34,341 nucleotides of DNA from Candidatus Rokuibacteriota bacterium (GTDB taxonomy: Bacteria > Methylomirabilota > Methylomirabilia > Rokubacteriales > CSP1-6), in NCBI GenBank assembly GCA_003221455.1, contig QHRX01000077.1, positions 1 to 34,341 of the forward strand. Direction: 5' to 3'. Position numbers and translations under genes: made by a program. Numbering within the stretch: the first letter of the stretch is position 1; each line of letters begins with the position of its first letter. The notes under the pieces are model-generated. The model was given only the letters and a program-made list of their open reading frames with translations. It was not told the origin of the DNA and ran no database searches. Positions 15,859-24,279 of this stretch are shown piece after piece.

Positions 15859-17106
15859 TCAGAGCGGGAGCAGGGTCCCCGCGGCGTCGAAGCGGAGCTC
15901 GGCCGGCTCGCCGAGGACCGTGAGGGTGCCGCGCTTGGCGATCTCGGGCAGGAGCGACTCCGACACCTCGATCTCGCCGAGCATCAGCGTGTTCTTGATC
16001 CGGACCACCCGCGCCTCCCGCTCGGGCACGAGCAGGCCCGTGCACGAGAGCGCGGCCTCGATCGCCTCCCGGTCCGAGTCGAACGCGGGCGGGAGCTTGG
16101 CGCCGCCCGGCGAGCAGGCGGCGAGGCAGTTGATCAGCGTGGCCTTCATGTCGATCTTCTCGACGAGCTTGCGTGTCGTGAAGTCCGCGCTGCCGATGCC
16201 GGTGGCGTTGCCGTACGTGTTGTCGGTAAGGTCGAGCGCGACGATCCAGAGGATCCGGGGATCGTTCGGGAACGGCTCGTGCGGGTTCGAGGGCCGACCG
16301 ATGACGTTCGTGTCCATGCCCGCGCCCGAGATGTTCTTGCCCACCTGCTCGACGATCAGCACCTCGAGCGCCGAGAACGGGAGCCGGGCCAGGTTCTCCT
16401 TCGCCGTCTTCAGGAGCCGCCGCTCGCCGGCCTCGAGGTCGGCCGCGGCGAACGCCTCGACGTGCGCCGTCTCGTCGTACCCGTTCTCGACGATGCCGAG
16501 GCCGAAGGCGATCTTCGCCTTGGCGAGCATCTCGCGGCCGACGTCGGTGATGACGGTCTCGTAACTGTGGCGGACGTTGGCGCGGTGGTACTGGATGGCG
16601 CCCTTGTACTTGCCGAGCCCGATCGTCATCATCTTGAAGAGGCCAGACTCGATCGAGCCCTTGAAGTCCGTGTGCGGCTTGATCCGGTTGACGAGGCACA
16701 CCCAGTCCGCGCCGGCCGCGCCCTTCTCGAGCCACACGGGCAGACCGAGGGCTTCTCCGACCTGGACGACCTCCATCGTCGCCCGGCACGGCACTCCCAT
16801 CGTCGTCTCGTTGATCCCGTAGTGGTCGAGGACCGAGAGCTGCCCCTCGGGCGTGCCCCCGCCGTGACTGCCCATCGCCGGAAAAATAAACGGCTTGGCC
16901 CCGAGCTCCTTGAGGTGGTCGACGGTCGCCTTGACGATCGTCGCGTAGTTGGAGATACCGCGACTCGACGTCCCGATGGCGACGACGTCACCCCCCCTGA
17001 TCGGGTGTCCGCACGCGGCGAGCGTGGCGCGCGTGGCGCGGGAGATGTCACTGACGACGGGACGAGCGAAACGCTGCCGGACCCGGACCATCTTCGGGAG
17101 TGCCAT
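15859..17106 (-). CDS. LarA-like DUF2088 protein (lactate racemase N-terminal domain)
   Basis: This 415-residue protein resembles the nickel-pincer racemase LarA in its amino-terminal DUF2088 domain. The features seen are GTSSRGISNY, PAMGSHGGGTPEGQ, NRIKPHTDFKGSIESG and MTIGLGKYKGA. The last two are the most typical. LarA interconverts D- and L-lactate, but DUF2088 relatives act on other 2-hydroxy acids or are untested, so no substrate is claimed. The larB, larC and larE genes needed to build the cofactor are not in the window. I chose the ATG at 17106 because it lies six bases after a strong -10 box. An ATG at 17115 is also in frame but falls inside that box. Confidence 0.75.
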   Translation of the reverse strand: MALPKMVRVRQRFARPVVSDISRATRATLAACGHPIRGGDVVAIGTSSRGISNYATIVKATVDHLKELGAKPFIFPAMGSHGGGTPEGQLSVLDHYGINETTMGVPCRATMEVVQVGEALGLPVWLEKGAAGADWVCLVNRIKPHTDFKGSIESGLFKMMTIGLGKYKGAIQYHRANVRHSYETVITDVGREMLAKAKIAFGLGIVENGYDETAHVEAFAAADLEAGERRLLKTAKENLARLPFSALEVLIVEQVGKNISGAGMDTNVIGRPSNPHEPFPNDPRILWIVALDLTDNTYGNATGIGSADFTTRKLVEKIDMKATLINCLAACSPGGAKLPPAFDSDREAIEAALSCTGLLVPEREARVVRIKNTLMLGEIEVSESLLPEIAKRGTLTVLGEPAELRFDAAGTLLPL

Positions 17107-17112
17107 AGCGGT

Positions 17113-17141
17113 CATATACGACGACGCCGGAGCCAAGTCAA
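17113..17141 (-). promoter_or_regulatory. Sigma-70 promoter for the LarA-like gene, leaderless
   Basis: On the minus strand TTGACT (17141-17136) and TATATG (17118-17113) are separated by 17 bases. The ATG at 17106 follows the -10 box after six bases, where transcription would be expected to begin. Confidence 0.65.
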
Positions 17142-17169
17142 GCCTGAAATGCCCGTTTCCGCTTGACTT
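17135..17169. repeat. 9-bp inverted repeat carrying both divergent -35 boxes
   Basis: AAGTCAAGC (17135-17143) and GCTTGACTT (17161-17169) are perfect reverse complements with 17 bases between them. Each arm contains the TTGACT -35 box of the gene reading outward, so the two promoters are mirror images from this dyad. It may be a shared regulator site or simply two good -35 boxes. Confidence 0.75.
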
Positions 17170-17192
17170 TTGCCGGTCCGCGCCGGTATACC
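17163..17192 (+). promoter_or_regulatory. Sigma-70 promoter for bamD
   Basis: TTGACT (17163-17168) and TATACC (17187-17192) are separated by 18 bases. The ATG of bamD follows 12 bases later, so the leader would be only about five bases and holds no ribosome site. Confidence 0.6.
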
Positions 17193-17204
17193 TGGACTGC
17201 TCAA

Positions 17205-17966
17205 ATGGGCCTACATCTGTCCCGGCTTCGGACGGTCTGCCTCGCGACGCTCCTCTTCCTCGGCGGCTGCGGATGGCTCACCGCCACGCCGCAGCCGGTC
17301 CTCCCGGCCGAAGAGCTCTACCGCCTCGGCGAGCAAGATCTCGCGCGGAGTCGCTACGAGGACGCGCGCAGCCGGTTCAAGGACATCGTGGCCCGCCACC
17401 CGGATTCGTCCTACGCGCCGCGCGCGCGTTTCCTCATCGGCGAGACGTACTTCCGCGAGGGCGAGTTCGACAAGGCGGTCAAAGAGTTCGAGGCGTTCCT
17501 CGCCTTCTATCCGCAGCACCAGATCGCCGACCTCGTCCAGTACCGGCTCGCGGTGAGCTACTATGACCAGATGAAGCCGGTCGAGCAGGACCAGGCGCTT
17601 ACCGGGAAGGCGCTGGCGCAGTTCAAGAAGCTCGTCAAGGACTACCCGCAGAGTCGCTACGCGTCGGACGCGCTGGCGAAGATCGACATCTGCCGCGGCC
17701 GCCTCGCCCAGAAGGAACTGTTCATCGCGCACTACTACTACGACCAGCAGGACAATACCGCCGCCGCCCGCCAGCGGCTCGAAGGCATCCTCAAGAACTA
17801 TCAACACACGCTCGTCATCCCGGAGACGCTCTTCCTTCTCGCCGAGGTGAACTTCAGAGAAGCGCGGACCGCCGAGGCCGTGGCGCTGTTCCGCCGGCTG
17901 GCCGCCGAGTATGCCTACACCGAGTGGGGAAAGCGCGCCGCCCAGCGCCTATCGGTCTCCAGGTGA
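17205..17966 (+). CDS. bamD: Outer membrane assembly lipoprotein BamD (YfiO family)
   Basis: BamD is the essential lipoprotein of the BAM complex that inserts beta-barrel proteins into the outer membrane. This 253-residue protein has a lipoprotein signal with lipobox Cys22 (LFLGGC) and then tetratricopeptide-like repeats with regular helix pairs. Typical pieces are AEELYRLGEQDLARSRYEDA, FLIGETYFREGEFDKAVKEF, YPQHQIADLVQYRLAVSYYDQM and LVKDYPQSRYASDA. The ATG at 17205 starts the signal; a TTG at 17163 lies inside the -35 box and is not credible. The threonine aldolase gene begins four bases after the stop, so a shared transcript with metabolic genes is likely, an unusual setting for bamD. Confidence 0.93.
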   Translation: MGLHLSRLRTVCLATLLFLGGCGWLTATPQPVLPAEELYRLGEQDLARSRYEDARSRFKDIVARHPDSSYAPRARFLIGETYFREGEFDKAVKEFEAFLAFYPQHQIADLVQYRLAVSYYDQMKPVEQDQALTGKALAQFKKLVKDYPQSRYASDALAKIDICRGRLAQKELFIAHYYYDQQDNTAAARQRLEGILKNYQHTLVIPETLFLLAEVNFREARTAEAVALFRRLAAEYAYTEWGKRAAQRLSVSR

Positions 17967-17970
17967 TCCG

Positions 17971-19011
17971 GTGCCACACGACGTCGTCGACCTGCGCTCC
18001 GACACGCTGACCCTCCCCACCCCCGCCATGCGCGAGGCGATGGCGCGGGCGGACGTGGGCGACGACGTGTGGGAGGAGGATCCGACGGTCCAGCGCCTGG
18101 AGGGCCTGGCGGCGGGCCTCATGGGCAAGCAGGCGGGGCTCTTCGTGGCGTCCGGCACCATGGGGAACCTCGTGTCCGTGGTCGCCCAGACGCGCCCGGG
18201 ACAGGAGCTCGTCCTCGACGCTGACTCTCACATCTTCAACTACGAGGTGGCGGGCTCCGCGGTGATCGGGCACGTCCAGACCCGTCCGATCACAACCGAG
18301 CGCGGCTTTCTCTCCCCCGCACAGGTCGCCGAGGCGATTCGGCCGCGTAACATCCACGTTCCGGCGACGGGCCTCGTCTGCGTCGAGAACACCCACAACC
18401 GCCACGGCGGCACGCTCTGTGCACCCGAGGAGATCTCGGCGGTGGCGGCGGTGGCCCACGGGGCGGGGGTGCCGGTGCACCTCGACGGCGCGCGCCTCTT
18501 CAACGCGGCGGTGGCGCTCAAGCGGCCCGCCCGCGACTTCGCGGCCGACGCGGACTCGGTGACGTTCTGCGTCTCCAAGGGGCTCGCCGCCCCCGTCGGC
18601 TCGGTCGTCTGCGGCACCCGCGACTTCATCGCGCGCGCGCGCCGGCTGCGGAAGATGCTGGGCGGCGGGATGCGGCAGGTCGGGGTGCTGGCGGCCGCCG
18701 GCATCGTCGCCCTCGAGCAGATGATCGACCGCCTCGCCGAGGACCATGCCAACGCGCGCCGGCTGGCGGGCGGCGTGGCCGCCCTGCCGCGGATCCGGCT
18801 CGACCTCGCCCGCGTGCAGACCAACATCGTCCTCTTCTCGGTCGATCGGCCGGGCGGCGTCGAGGAACTGGTCGCGGGCTCGGCGGCCCGCAAGATCAAG
18901 ATCCACGCCGTCGGCCCCGCCTCGATCCGGTGCGTGACGCACAAAGACGTCGACGAGGCGGACATCGATCGGGCGCTGCAGGCGTTCGCCGAGATCACCC
19001 GGGCCTGGTAG
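17971..19011 (+). CDS. ltaE: Low-specificity L-threonine aldolase
   Basis: This 346-residue PLP enzyme cleaves L-threonine (and allo-threonine) to glycine and acetaldehyde. The family pattern is complete: [15 protein letters not shown] at the start, [44 protein letters not shown] and the PLP lysine at 203 in [13 protein letters not shown]. The length is normal. The start is GTG at 17971, four bases after the bamD stop, with AGGTGA just upstream. Its glycine product is the substrate of the gcv system at the left of the window. The ATPase genes dppD and dppF follow with short gaps. Confidence 0.94.
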   Translation: MPHDVVDLRSDTLTLPTPAMREAMARADVGDDVWEEDPTVQRLEGLAAGLMGKQAGLFVASGTMGNLVSVVAQTRPGQELVLDADSHIFNYEVAGSAVIGHVQTRPITTERGFLSPAQVAEAIRPRNIHVPATGLVCVENTHNRHGGTLCAPEEISAVAAVAHGAGVPVHLDGARLFNAAVALKRPARDFAADADSVTFCVSKGLAAPVGSVVCGTRDFIARARRLRKMLGGGMRQVGVLAAAGIVALEQMIDRLAEDHANARRLAGGVAALPRIRLDLARVQTNIVLFSVDRPGGVEELVAGSAARKIKIHAVGPASIRCVTHKDVDEADIDRALQAFAEITRAW

Positions 19012-19019
19012 GGCGCCCG

Positions 19020-19997
19020 ATGGCCGAGCGGCTCCTCGAGGTGAAGGACCTGACGACCCACTTCTTCACGGACGACGGTGTCGTCCGAGCGGTCGACGGC
19101 GTCAGCTTCCACGTCGACAAGGGCGAGACGCTCGGCGTCGTCGGCGAGTCGGGGTGCGGCAAGAGCGTGACCGCGCTGTCGATCATGCGCCTCATCCCGC
19201 AGCCCCCGGGCCAGATCGTCCGCGGCCGGATCGACTACAACGGACGCAACCTGCTCGAGCTCCCCCCGAAGGAGATGCGGAAGATCCGGGGCAAGGAGAT
19301 CTCGATGATTTTCCAGGAGCCGATGACGTCGCTCAACCCGGTCTTCACGGTGGGCGAGCAGATCGCCGAGGCGCTGCGCCTGCACGAGGGCCTGAACCGG
19401 CGCGACGCGCTGGACCGTGCGATCGAGATGCTCCGCCTCGTGCACATCCCGAACGCGGAGCGCCGGGTCCGCGAGTACCCCCACCAGCTCTCGGGCGGCA
19501 TGCGGCAGCGGGTCATGATCGCGATGGCGCTGTCGTGCAGCCCGAAGCTCCTCATCGCCGACGAGCCGACCACCGCGCTCGACGTGACGATCCAGGCCCA
19601 GATCCTCGAGCTGTTGAACGAGCTGAAGGCGCGGTTCGGGATGGCGGTCCTCCTCATCACCCATGACATGGGGGTGATCGCCGAGACCGCCCAGCGGGTC
19701 ATCGTCATGTACGCGGCCCAGGTCGTGGAGGAGGCCTCGGTCCGGGAGCTGTTCAAGGAGCCCCTCCATCCCTACACCCAGGGGCTGCTCCGCTCGATCC
19801 CGCGCATCGACCTCGCCGCGACCCAGCGGCGGCGCCTCCAGACGATCCCGGGCACCGTGCCCACGCTGCGCGGCGAGGCCCGGCCCGGCTGCCGTTTCGC
19901 GCCACGCTGTGAGTTCGCCCGGCCGGCGCACTTCGACACCGACCCGACGCTGAAGGACGTCCGGCCCGGCCACAAGGTGGCCTGCTTCCTCTACTAG
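19020..19997 (+). CDS. dppD: Peptide-type ABC transporter ATP-binding protein (DppD-like)
   Basis: This 325-residue ATPase drives a dipeptide/oligopeptide importer together with DppF. Walker A is GESGCGKS, the Q-loop reads [13 protein letters not shown], the signature is [11 protein letters not shown] and Walker B is [14 protein letters not shown]. The carboxyl end has the oligopeptide-transporter extension with HPYTQGLL and cysteines in GCRFAPRC and VAC. A cysteine usual between them is replaced here (ARPAHFD). The ATG lies eight bases after the threonine aldolase stop. No permease gene adjoins it; dppB and dppC are missing from the window. Confidence 0.93.
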   Translation: MAERLLEVKDLTTHFFTDDGVVRAVDGVSFHVDKGETLGVVGESGCGKSVTALSIMRLIPQPPGQIVRGRIDYNGRNLLELPPKEMRKIRGKEISMIFQEPMTSLNPVFTVGEQIAEALRLHEGLNRRDALDRAIEMLRLVHIPNAERRVREYPHQLSGGMRQRVMIAMALSCSPKLLIADEPTTALDVTIQAQILELLNELKARFGMAVLLITHDMGVIAETAQRVIVMYAAQVVEEASVRELFKEPLHPYTQGLLRSIPRIDLAATQRRRLQTIPGTVPTLRGEARPGCRFAPRCEFARPAHFDTDPTLKDVRPGHKVACFLY

Positions 19998-20003
19998 GCT
20001 CCG

Positions 20004-20975
20004 ATGGCCGAGGCGCTCCTGCGGGTCCGGCATCTGAAGAAATACTTCCCGATCCGGGGGGGGGTGTTCTCGCGGGAGGTCGCGCGCGTCCACGCCGTCG
20101 ACGACGTGTCGTTCGACATCCGGCCGGGCGAGACGCTCGGGCTCGTCGGGGAGTCGGGCTGCGGCAAGTCCACGACCGGCCGGACCATCCTCCGCCTCGT
20201 CGAGCCCACCGCGGGCGAAGTGTGGTTCCAGGAGCGGAACGTCACCGCGCTCGACAAGCGGGCGCTCCGCCAGATCCGCAAGGAGATGCAGATCATCTTC
20301 CAGGACCCCTACGCCTCCCTGAACCCGCGGATGACGGTGCGATCGATCATCGGCGAGGCGCTCGTCATCCACAAGCTCGCCCGAGGCCGTCGCGAGCGCG
20401 AGGAGCGCGTCGTACAGCTGCTCGAGACGGTGGGCCTCTCCGCCGAGCACCTCCGGCGCTACCCGCATGAGTTCTCCGGGGGCCAGCGTCAGCGCATCGG
20501 CATCGCCCGCGCCCTCGCCGTGAGCCCCAAGCTGATCGTCGCCGACGAACCGGTGTCGGCCCTCGACGTCTCGATCCAGGCTCAGATCATCAACCTGCTG
20601 GAGGAGCTTCAGCAGAAGTTCGGCCTCACCTACCTCTTCATCGCCCACGACCTCTCGGTCGTCGAGCACATCTCGACGCGCGTGGCCGTGATGTACCTCG
20701 GCAAGCTCGTCGAGGTCGCCCCCGCCAAGGAGCTCTACACGAACCCGAAGCATCCCTACACGGAGGCGCTCCTCTCCGCCGTGCCGATCCCGGATCCCGC
20801 GATGCGGCGCCGCCGCATCCTGCTCGAGGGCGATGTGCCGAGCCCGATCCGGCCGCCCTCGGGCTGCCGCTTCCACACCCGCTGTCCGATTCGGGTGCCC
20901 TCGTGCGCCGAGAACGATCAGCTGCTGAAGGAGGTCGCGCCGGGCCACTGGGTCGCGTGCCAGGTCCGCGCATAG
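20004..20975 (+). CDS. dppF: Peptide-type ABC transporter ATP-binding protein (DppF-like)
   Basis: This 323-residue ATPase is the partner of DppD. The opening [12 protein letters not shown] is typical of DppF/OppF. Walker A is [12 protein letters not shown], the Q-loop reads [16 protein letters not shown], the signature is [11 protein letters not shown] and Walker B is [14 protein letters not shown]. The carboxyl extension has [12 protein letters not shown] and all four usual cysteines ([14 protein letters not shown]). It begins six bases after the dppD stop. Its stop is followed by a 58-base gap before the hydrolase gene. Confidence 0.94.
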   Translation: MAEALLRVRHLKKYFPIRGGVFSREVARVHAVDDVSFDIRPGETLGLVGESGCGKSTTGRTILRLVEPTAGEVWFQERNVTALDKRALRQIRKEMQIIFQDPYASLNPRMTVRSIIGEALVIHKLARGRREREERVVQLLETVGLSAEHLRRYPHEFSGGQRQRIGIARALAVSPKLIVADEPVSALDVSIQAQIINLLEELQQKFGLTYLFIAHDLSVVEHISTRVAVMYLGKLVEVAPAKELYTNPKHPYTEALLSAVPIPDPAMRRRRILLEGDVPSPIRPPSGCRFHTRCPIRVPSCAENDQLLKEVAPGHWVACQVRA

Positions 20976-21033
20976 CGCGAGCCCCATCGCTGCCCCGTGG
21001 GCGGGCCGGCTCCCCCGAGACCGGTGACGGTTC

Positions 21034-21840
21034 TTGAGGGTCGAAGTCGGCGACATCAAAATGTACTGCGTGGAGGCGGGCGCGGGCGAGCCCCTCGTCC
21101 TCGTCACGGGCCTCGGCGGCGACCACACCGCGTGGGGCTTCCAGGTCCCGGTCCTTGCCGAGCGCTACCGCGTGATCGCCTTCGACAACCGCGGCGCCGG
21201 GCAAACCGATCAGCCCGATCTGCCCTACACGACCCGCGGCATGGCCGAGGACACCGTCGGGCTGATGGACGCCCTCGGGATCCCGCGCGCCCACGTGTGC
21301 GGCGTCTCGCTCGGCGGCATGATCGCCCAGGAGCTGGCGCTCAACCATCCCGACCGCGTGCTCTCGCTCCAGCTGCACTGCAGCCTCGCGCGTCCGGACG
21401 CCTACCTCCTGGCCCTCGGCCGGACGTGGCTCGAGATGCGGGCGGCGCTGTCGCGCGAGGCGTTCACGCGCGCGATGTCGCTCTGGCTCTTCGCGCCGGC
21501 GACCTTCGCCACCCGCGCCGGGTTCGTGGAAGATGTGGTCCAGAACATGCTGGCCAATCCCCACCCGCCGACCCAGGTCGGCTTCGCGCGGCAGGCCGGG
21601 GCCGTCGCCGGCCACGATACGCTCGACCGCCTCGATCGGATCCGCTGCCCGACCTTGGTCACGGTTGGCACCGAGGATATCCTCGTGCCCCTCCGCTTGT
21701 CGCGCGTGCTCGGCGACCGCATCCCGCGCGCGGAGCTGCACGGGCTCGAGGGAGGCGGGCACGGCTACTTCATCGAGATGGCTCCGGCGTTCAACGCGGT
21801 CGTCCTCGACTTCCTCGGCCGACACCGGGGGGAGCGTTGA
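21034..21840 (+). CDS. Alpha/beta hydrolase
   Basis: This 268-residue protein has the alpha/beta hydrolase fold with a complete triad: Ser92 in GVSLGG, Asp215 in VGTEDILVP and His243 in GGGHGYF. The oxyanion region is VTGLGGDHTAW and the strand before the nucleophile is FDNRGAGQTDQP. This wording is close to the 3-oxoadipate enol-lactonase/esterase group, but the substrate is unknown. The start is uncertain: TTG at 21034 keeps the first strand (RVEVGDIKMYC), while an ATG at 21061 would cut it. No clear ribosome site is present for either. It may be co-transcribed with dppDF. Confidence 0.88.
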   Translation: MRVEVGDIKMYCVEAGAGEPLVLVTGLGGDHTAWGFQVPVLAERYRVIAFDNRGAGQTDQPDLPYTTRGMAEDTVGLMDALGIPRAHVCGVSLGGMIAQELALNHPDRVLSLQLHCSLARPDAYLLALGRTWLEMRAALSREAFTRAMSLWLFAPATFATRAGFVEDVVQNMLANPHPPTQVGFARQAGAVAGHDTLDRLDRIRCPTLVTVGTEDILVPLRLSRVLGDRIPRAELHGLEGGGHGYFIEMAPAFNAVVLDFLGRHRGER

Positions 21841-21976
21841 ACGGTCGCGGCGCGTAGCTCCCAAGCCGCGTCACGGCGCCGACGTCAGCCGGCCGACGCC
21901 TCCCCGCGCCGGGGCGCTAAGCGCCGCCGACGCCAACGCTTTTCGGTGGCACCCCCGTTGCATCGAACGATGAGTC

Positions 21977-22726
21977 ATGCGGGTGTTCGTCTGCGCCGCG
22001 GCCGCCGGATGGGCGTTCCTCCTCCTCGGCCTCGACCGCGTCTCGGCCGGGCAAGGCTGCGCCTTGCCCCCCCGGACCGTGCGGGCCGAGCTCGACGCCG
22101 GGGGAGCGCGCTACGAGTGGACGAGCAGCTGCGGGGGCGCGCGCGTCGTGATCCGCGGCAGTTACAACGACCGGACGAACCGCGCCACCGAGGTCGTCGT
22201 CTTTCCCGACCACGGGGGAGCCACGAACGCCTTCGAGGTGCGGTGCGCCAGAAACCCGTGGGCGCCCGGCGAGCGGCTGCGCTGCGCGCGGCTCCATACG
22301 GTCGTCAATGTCCGGTCCGCGTTCACGGAGCCGTGGTTCGGACAGGGCGACCTGCGCCAGAAACCCAAGGGGCCCCCGGCCCGGACCGACGGCGGGCGAG
22401 CCTGGGCGCCGACTCCCCTCCTGCCGCCGAACGGGACCGTGCTGCCGAGCACCCGCGAGGCTCAGGTCGAGCTCCGCTGGACCTCGAGCGGGGGCGGGGC
22501 CGCCCACTACCGGGTCGAGCTCCAGCGAGGGATCAGCGCGCAGGGGCCGTTCAGCGAGGTGCAGGACGCCGACGTCACCGGCAACGCCGGGCTCTCGGTC
22601 GCCTACACGGTCGCCGCCGATGTCCTCGGGGCGGCCCCGCACCAGTACTGGCGCTGGCGGGTCGGCCAGACGACCAGCGCCGGCGGGCCCCGCTTCAGCG
22701 CGTGGCAGACCTTCTCGTTCCGCTGA
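21977..22726 (+). CDS. Hypothetical secreted protein
   Basis: I do not recognise this 249-residue protein as a named family. It opens with a Sec-type signal (RVFVCAAAAGWAFLLLG, cleavage near residue 24, VSAG), then has several cysteines (QGCALPP, SSCGG, EVRCAR, LRCAR) that could form disulfides. The last 90 residues (PPNGTVLPSTREAQVELRW, HYRVELQRG, YWRWRVGQTTSAG) read like a single fibronectin type III-like beta domain. It is likely exported to the periplasm or surface. It ends directly beside the stop of the convergent acyl-CoA dehydrogenase gene. The sequence before it (21841-21976) holds no gene. Confidence 0.65.
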   Translation: MRVFVCAAAAGWAFLLLGLDRVSAGQGCALPPRTVRAELDAGGARYEWTSSCGGARVVIRGSYNDRTNRATEVVVFPDHGGATNAFEVRCARNPWAPGERLRCARLHTVVNVRSAFTEPWFGQGDLRQKPKGPPARTDGGRAWAPTPLLPPNGTVLPSTREAQVELRWTSSGGGAAHYRVELQRGISAQGPFSEVQDADVTGNAGLSVAYTVAADVLGAAPHQYWRWRVGQTTSAGGPRFSAWQTFSFR

Positions 22727-23863
22727 TCAACCGAGCAGCCGGCGACTGATCACCGATCGCTGGATCTGGCTCGTCCCCTCCCAGATCTGGTAGACGCGCG
22801 CGTCGCGGTAGAGACGCTCGATCGTGAATTCCTTCGAGTAGCCGTAGGCCCCGTGGACCTGGAGGGCGTCGGTCGTGACCCGGGCCGCCGTCTCGGAGGC
22901 GAAGAGCTTGGCCTCCGCGGCCTCGCGGGTGACCGATCGCCCCTGGTCCTTCAGGAAGGCGGCCTTTCGGACGAGGAGGCGCGCGGCCTCGATCGACGCC
23001 GACATATCGGCGATCATGAACTGGATTGCCTGGAACGCGGCGAGCGGCTGGCCGAAGGCGCTCCGTTGCCGGGCGTAGCCGATCGCCTCCCCCATGGCCG
23101 CCTGGGCGATCCCGACGGCCTCCGCGCCCATTCCGATCCGACCCGTGTCGAGCGAGGCCATCGCCCGCTTGAAGCCGTCCCCGGGCGCGGCCAGCAGGCG
23201 CGACGCGGGCACGCGGCAGTCCTCGAAGATCAGCTCGCCCGTGGCCAGGCCGCGGACACCCATGAGGTGCTCCCTCGCGCCGCGGGAGAACCCGGGGGTG
23301 CCGAACTCCACCAGAAAGAGCGCAATGCCCTCCCGGCCCCGCTGCTGGTCTGTCGTGGCGACGACCACCGCCACGTCGCAGACATGCGCGGCCGTGATGA
23401 AGCGCTTGGTGCCGTTGAGGACCCAGCCATCGCCGGCCGGCCGCGCGGAGGTCTGGACGCCGGCCACGTCGGAGCCCGTCCCCGGCTCGGTCTGCGCGAT
23501 GACGCAGATCTTCTCGCCCCGCACGAGAGCCGGCAGGTACGCCTGCCGCTGCGCCTCGCTTCCGTTGTGGAGCAGCATGTCGGTCATCAGCTTGACGAGG
23601 AGCTGGGAGTCGGCGACCGCGGCCGAGGCCCGGGCCAGCTCCTCCTGCACGACCGCCCACGTGAGCGTATCGGCGCCGGCGCCGCCGTACTCGGGCGGCG
23701 CCGTCATCCCGAGGAGCCCGAGGTCGCCCATCCGCTGGTAGAGGTCCCGCGGGAATTCGTCGGTGCGATCGATCTCCGCCGCGCGGGGCTTGATCTCCTT
23801 CTCGGCGAACGCCCGCGCCATCTCCTGCGCGAGCCGCTGGTCCGCGGTGAGGTCGAAGTGCAT
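22727..23863 (-). CDS. Acyl-CoA dehydrogenase
   Basis: This 378-residue FAD enzyme oxidises an acyl-CoA to the enoyl-CoA. It shows the usual length and motifs: PPEYGGAGADTL, IAQTEPGTGSDVAG, LNGTKRFITAA, MASLDTGRIGMGAEAVGIAQAA, and the catalytic glutamate at 362 in YQIWEGTSQI, placed as in short-chain/isovaleryl-type enzymes. Which chain it uses is unknown. GAGGGGGG is a plausible ribosome site before the ATG. An extended -10 box lies 15 bases upstream. No other beta-oxidation or electron-transfer gene is nearby. Confidence 0.94.
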   Translation of the reverse strand: MHFDLTADQRLAQEMARAFAEKEIKPRAAEIDRTDEFPRDLYQRMGDLGLLGMTAPPEYGGAGADTLTWAVVQEELARASAAVADSQLLVKLMTDMLLHNGSEAQRQAYLPALVRGEKICVIAQTEPGTGSDVAGVQTSARPAGDGWVLNGTKRFITAAHVCDVAVVVATTDQQRGREGIALFLVEFGTPGFSRGAREHLMGVRGLATGELIFEDCRVPASRLLAAPGDGFKRAMASLDTGRIGMGAEAVGIAQAAMGEAIGYARQRSAFGQPLAAFQAIQFMIADMSASIEAARLLVRKAAFLKDQGRSVTREAAEAKLFASETAARVTTDALQVHGAYGYSKEFTIERLYRDARVYQIWEGTSQIQRSVISRRLLG

Positions 23864-23878
23864 GCCCCCCTCGCGCCC

Positions 23879-23887
23879 ACCCTAGCA
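23879..23887 (-). promoter_or_regulatory. Extended -10 for the acyl-CoA dehydrogenase gene
   Basis: On the minus strand TGC followed by TAGGGT fits TGnTAnnnT, 15 bases before the ATG at 23863. It lies in the non-coding tail left after the ClC remnant. Confidence 0.35.
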
Positions 23888-23940
23888 CAGGACGGCGTGC
23901 CCGAGTCCGGCCCCGGGGCCCGCGTCAGCTCGACCGGTCG

Positions 23941-24272
23941 GCGAGCGCGCCGGCCGATCGGCACCAGGACCTCGAGCGCGCCCAGGTGGTTGCCCGCCGG
24001 CGGGACGAGCGTCGCGCGCCACCGCCCGAAGAAGAAGAGGGTCGTGAACAGGCCGATCAGGCAGAGCAGCCCCAGCGCGACCCAGGCGCGAGGACGCCGA
24101 TCCCGATCGCGAGGATCGAGACCGGGAGGACGCGGCCGGTCGGCGTGAGGTCGCCGAGCTCGGCGGGGGCGCCGTCACCCTCGGGCGGGCCGATCGCGCG
24201 GGATCGCCTTCCCGGCGCGCCGGCGGCTGGAGCCTCCCGATCCGTCGCGTCGCCGTATCTCGACCTCGCCAT
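23941..24272 (-). pseudogene. Remnant of a ClC-type chloride channel gene (5' part only)
   Basis: Starting at an ATG at 24272, seven bases after the marR stop and with AGGTGA upstream, the first frame gives a polar lead and then RVLPVSILAIGIGVLA, the start of a first membrane helix. It then shifts near 24087-24092. The next frame reads AWVALGLLCLIGLFTTLFFF, then GRW and PAGNHLGALEVLVPI, which is typical of the amino-terminal part of ClC chloride channels. After about 23956 the similarity ends. The remaining 300-plus residues, including all ion-binding motifs, are gone. Both a frameshift and a large truncation are seen, so no channel is made. The marR-ClC order suggests it was once a two-gene operon. 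The tail (23864-23955) holds only a promoter-like box. Confidence 0.7.
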
Positions 24273-24279
24273 TCAGCCG

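Noticed and set aside
18240-21128. A 962-codon open frame on the minus strand
   Set aside because: It runs antisense to threonine aldolase, dppD, dppF and the start of the hydrolase, all clear genes. High GC content leaves long open frames opposite real genes, and the translation shows only a low-complexity Arg/Asp/His/Val-rich composition.
21913-21925. Small stem GGCGC-TAA-GCGCC before the secreted unknown as a terminator
   Set aside because: Only five base pairs with no adjacent T-run; such stems are expected by chance at this GC content.
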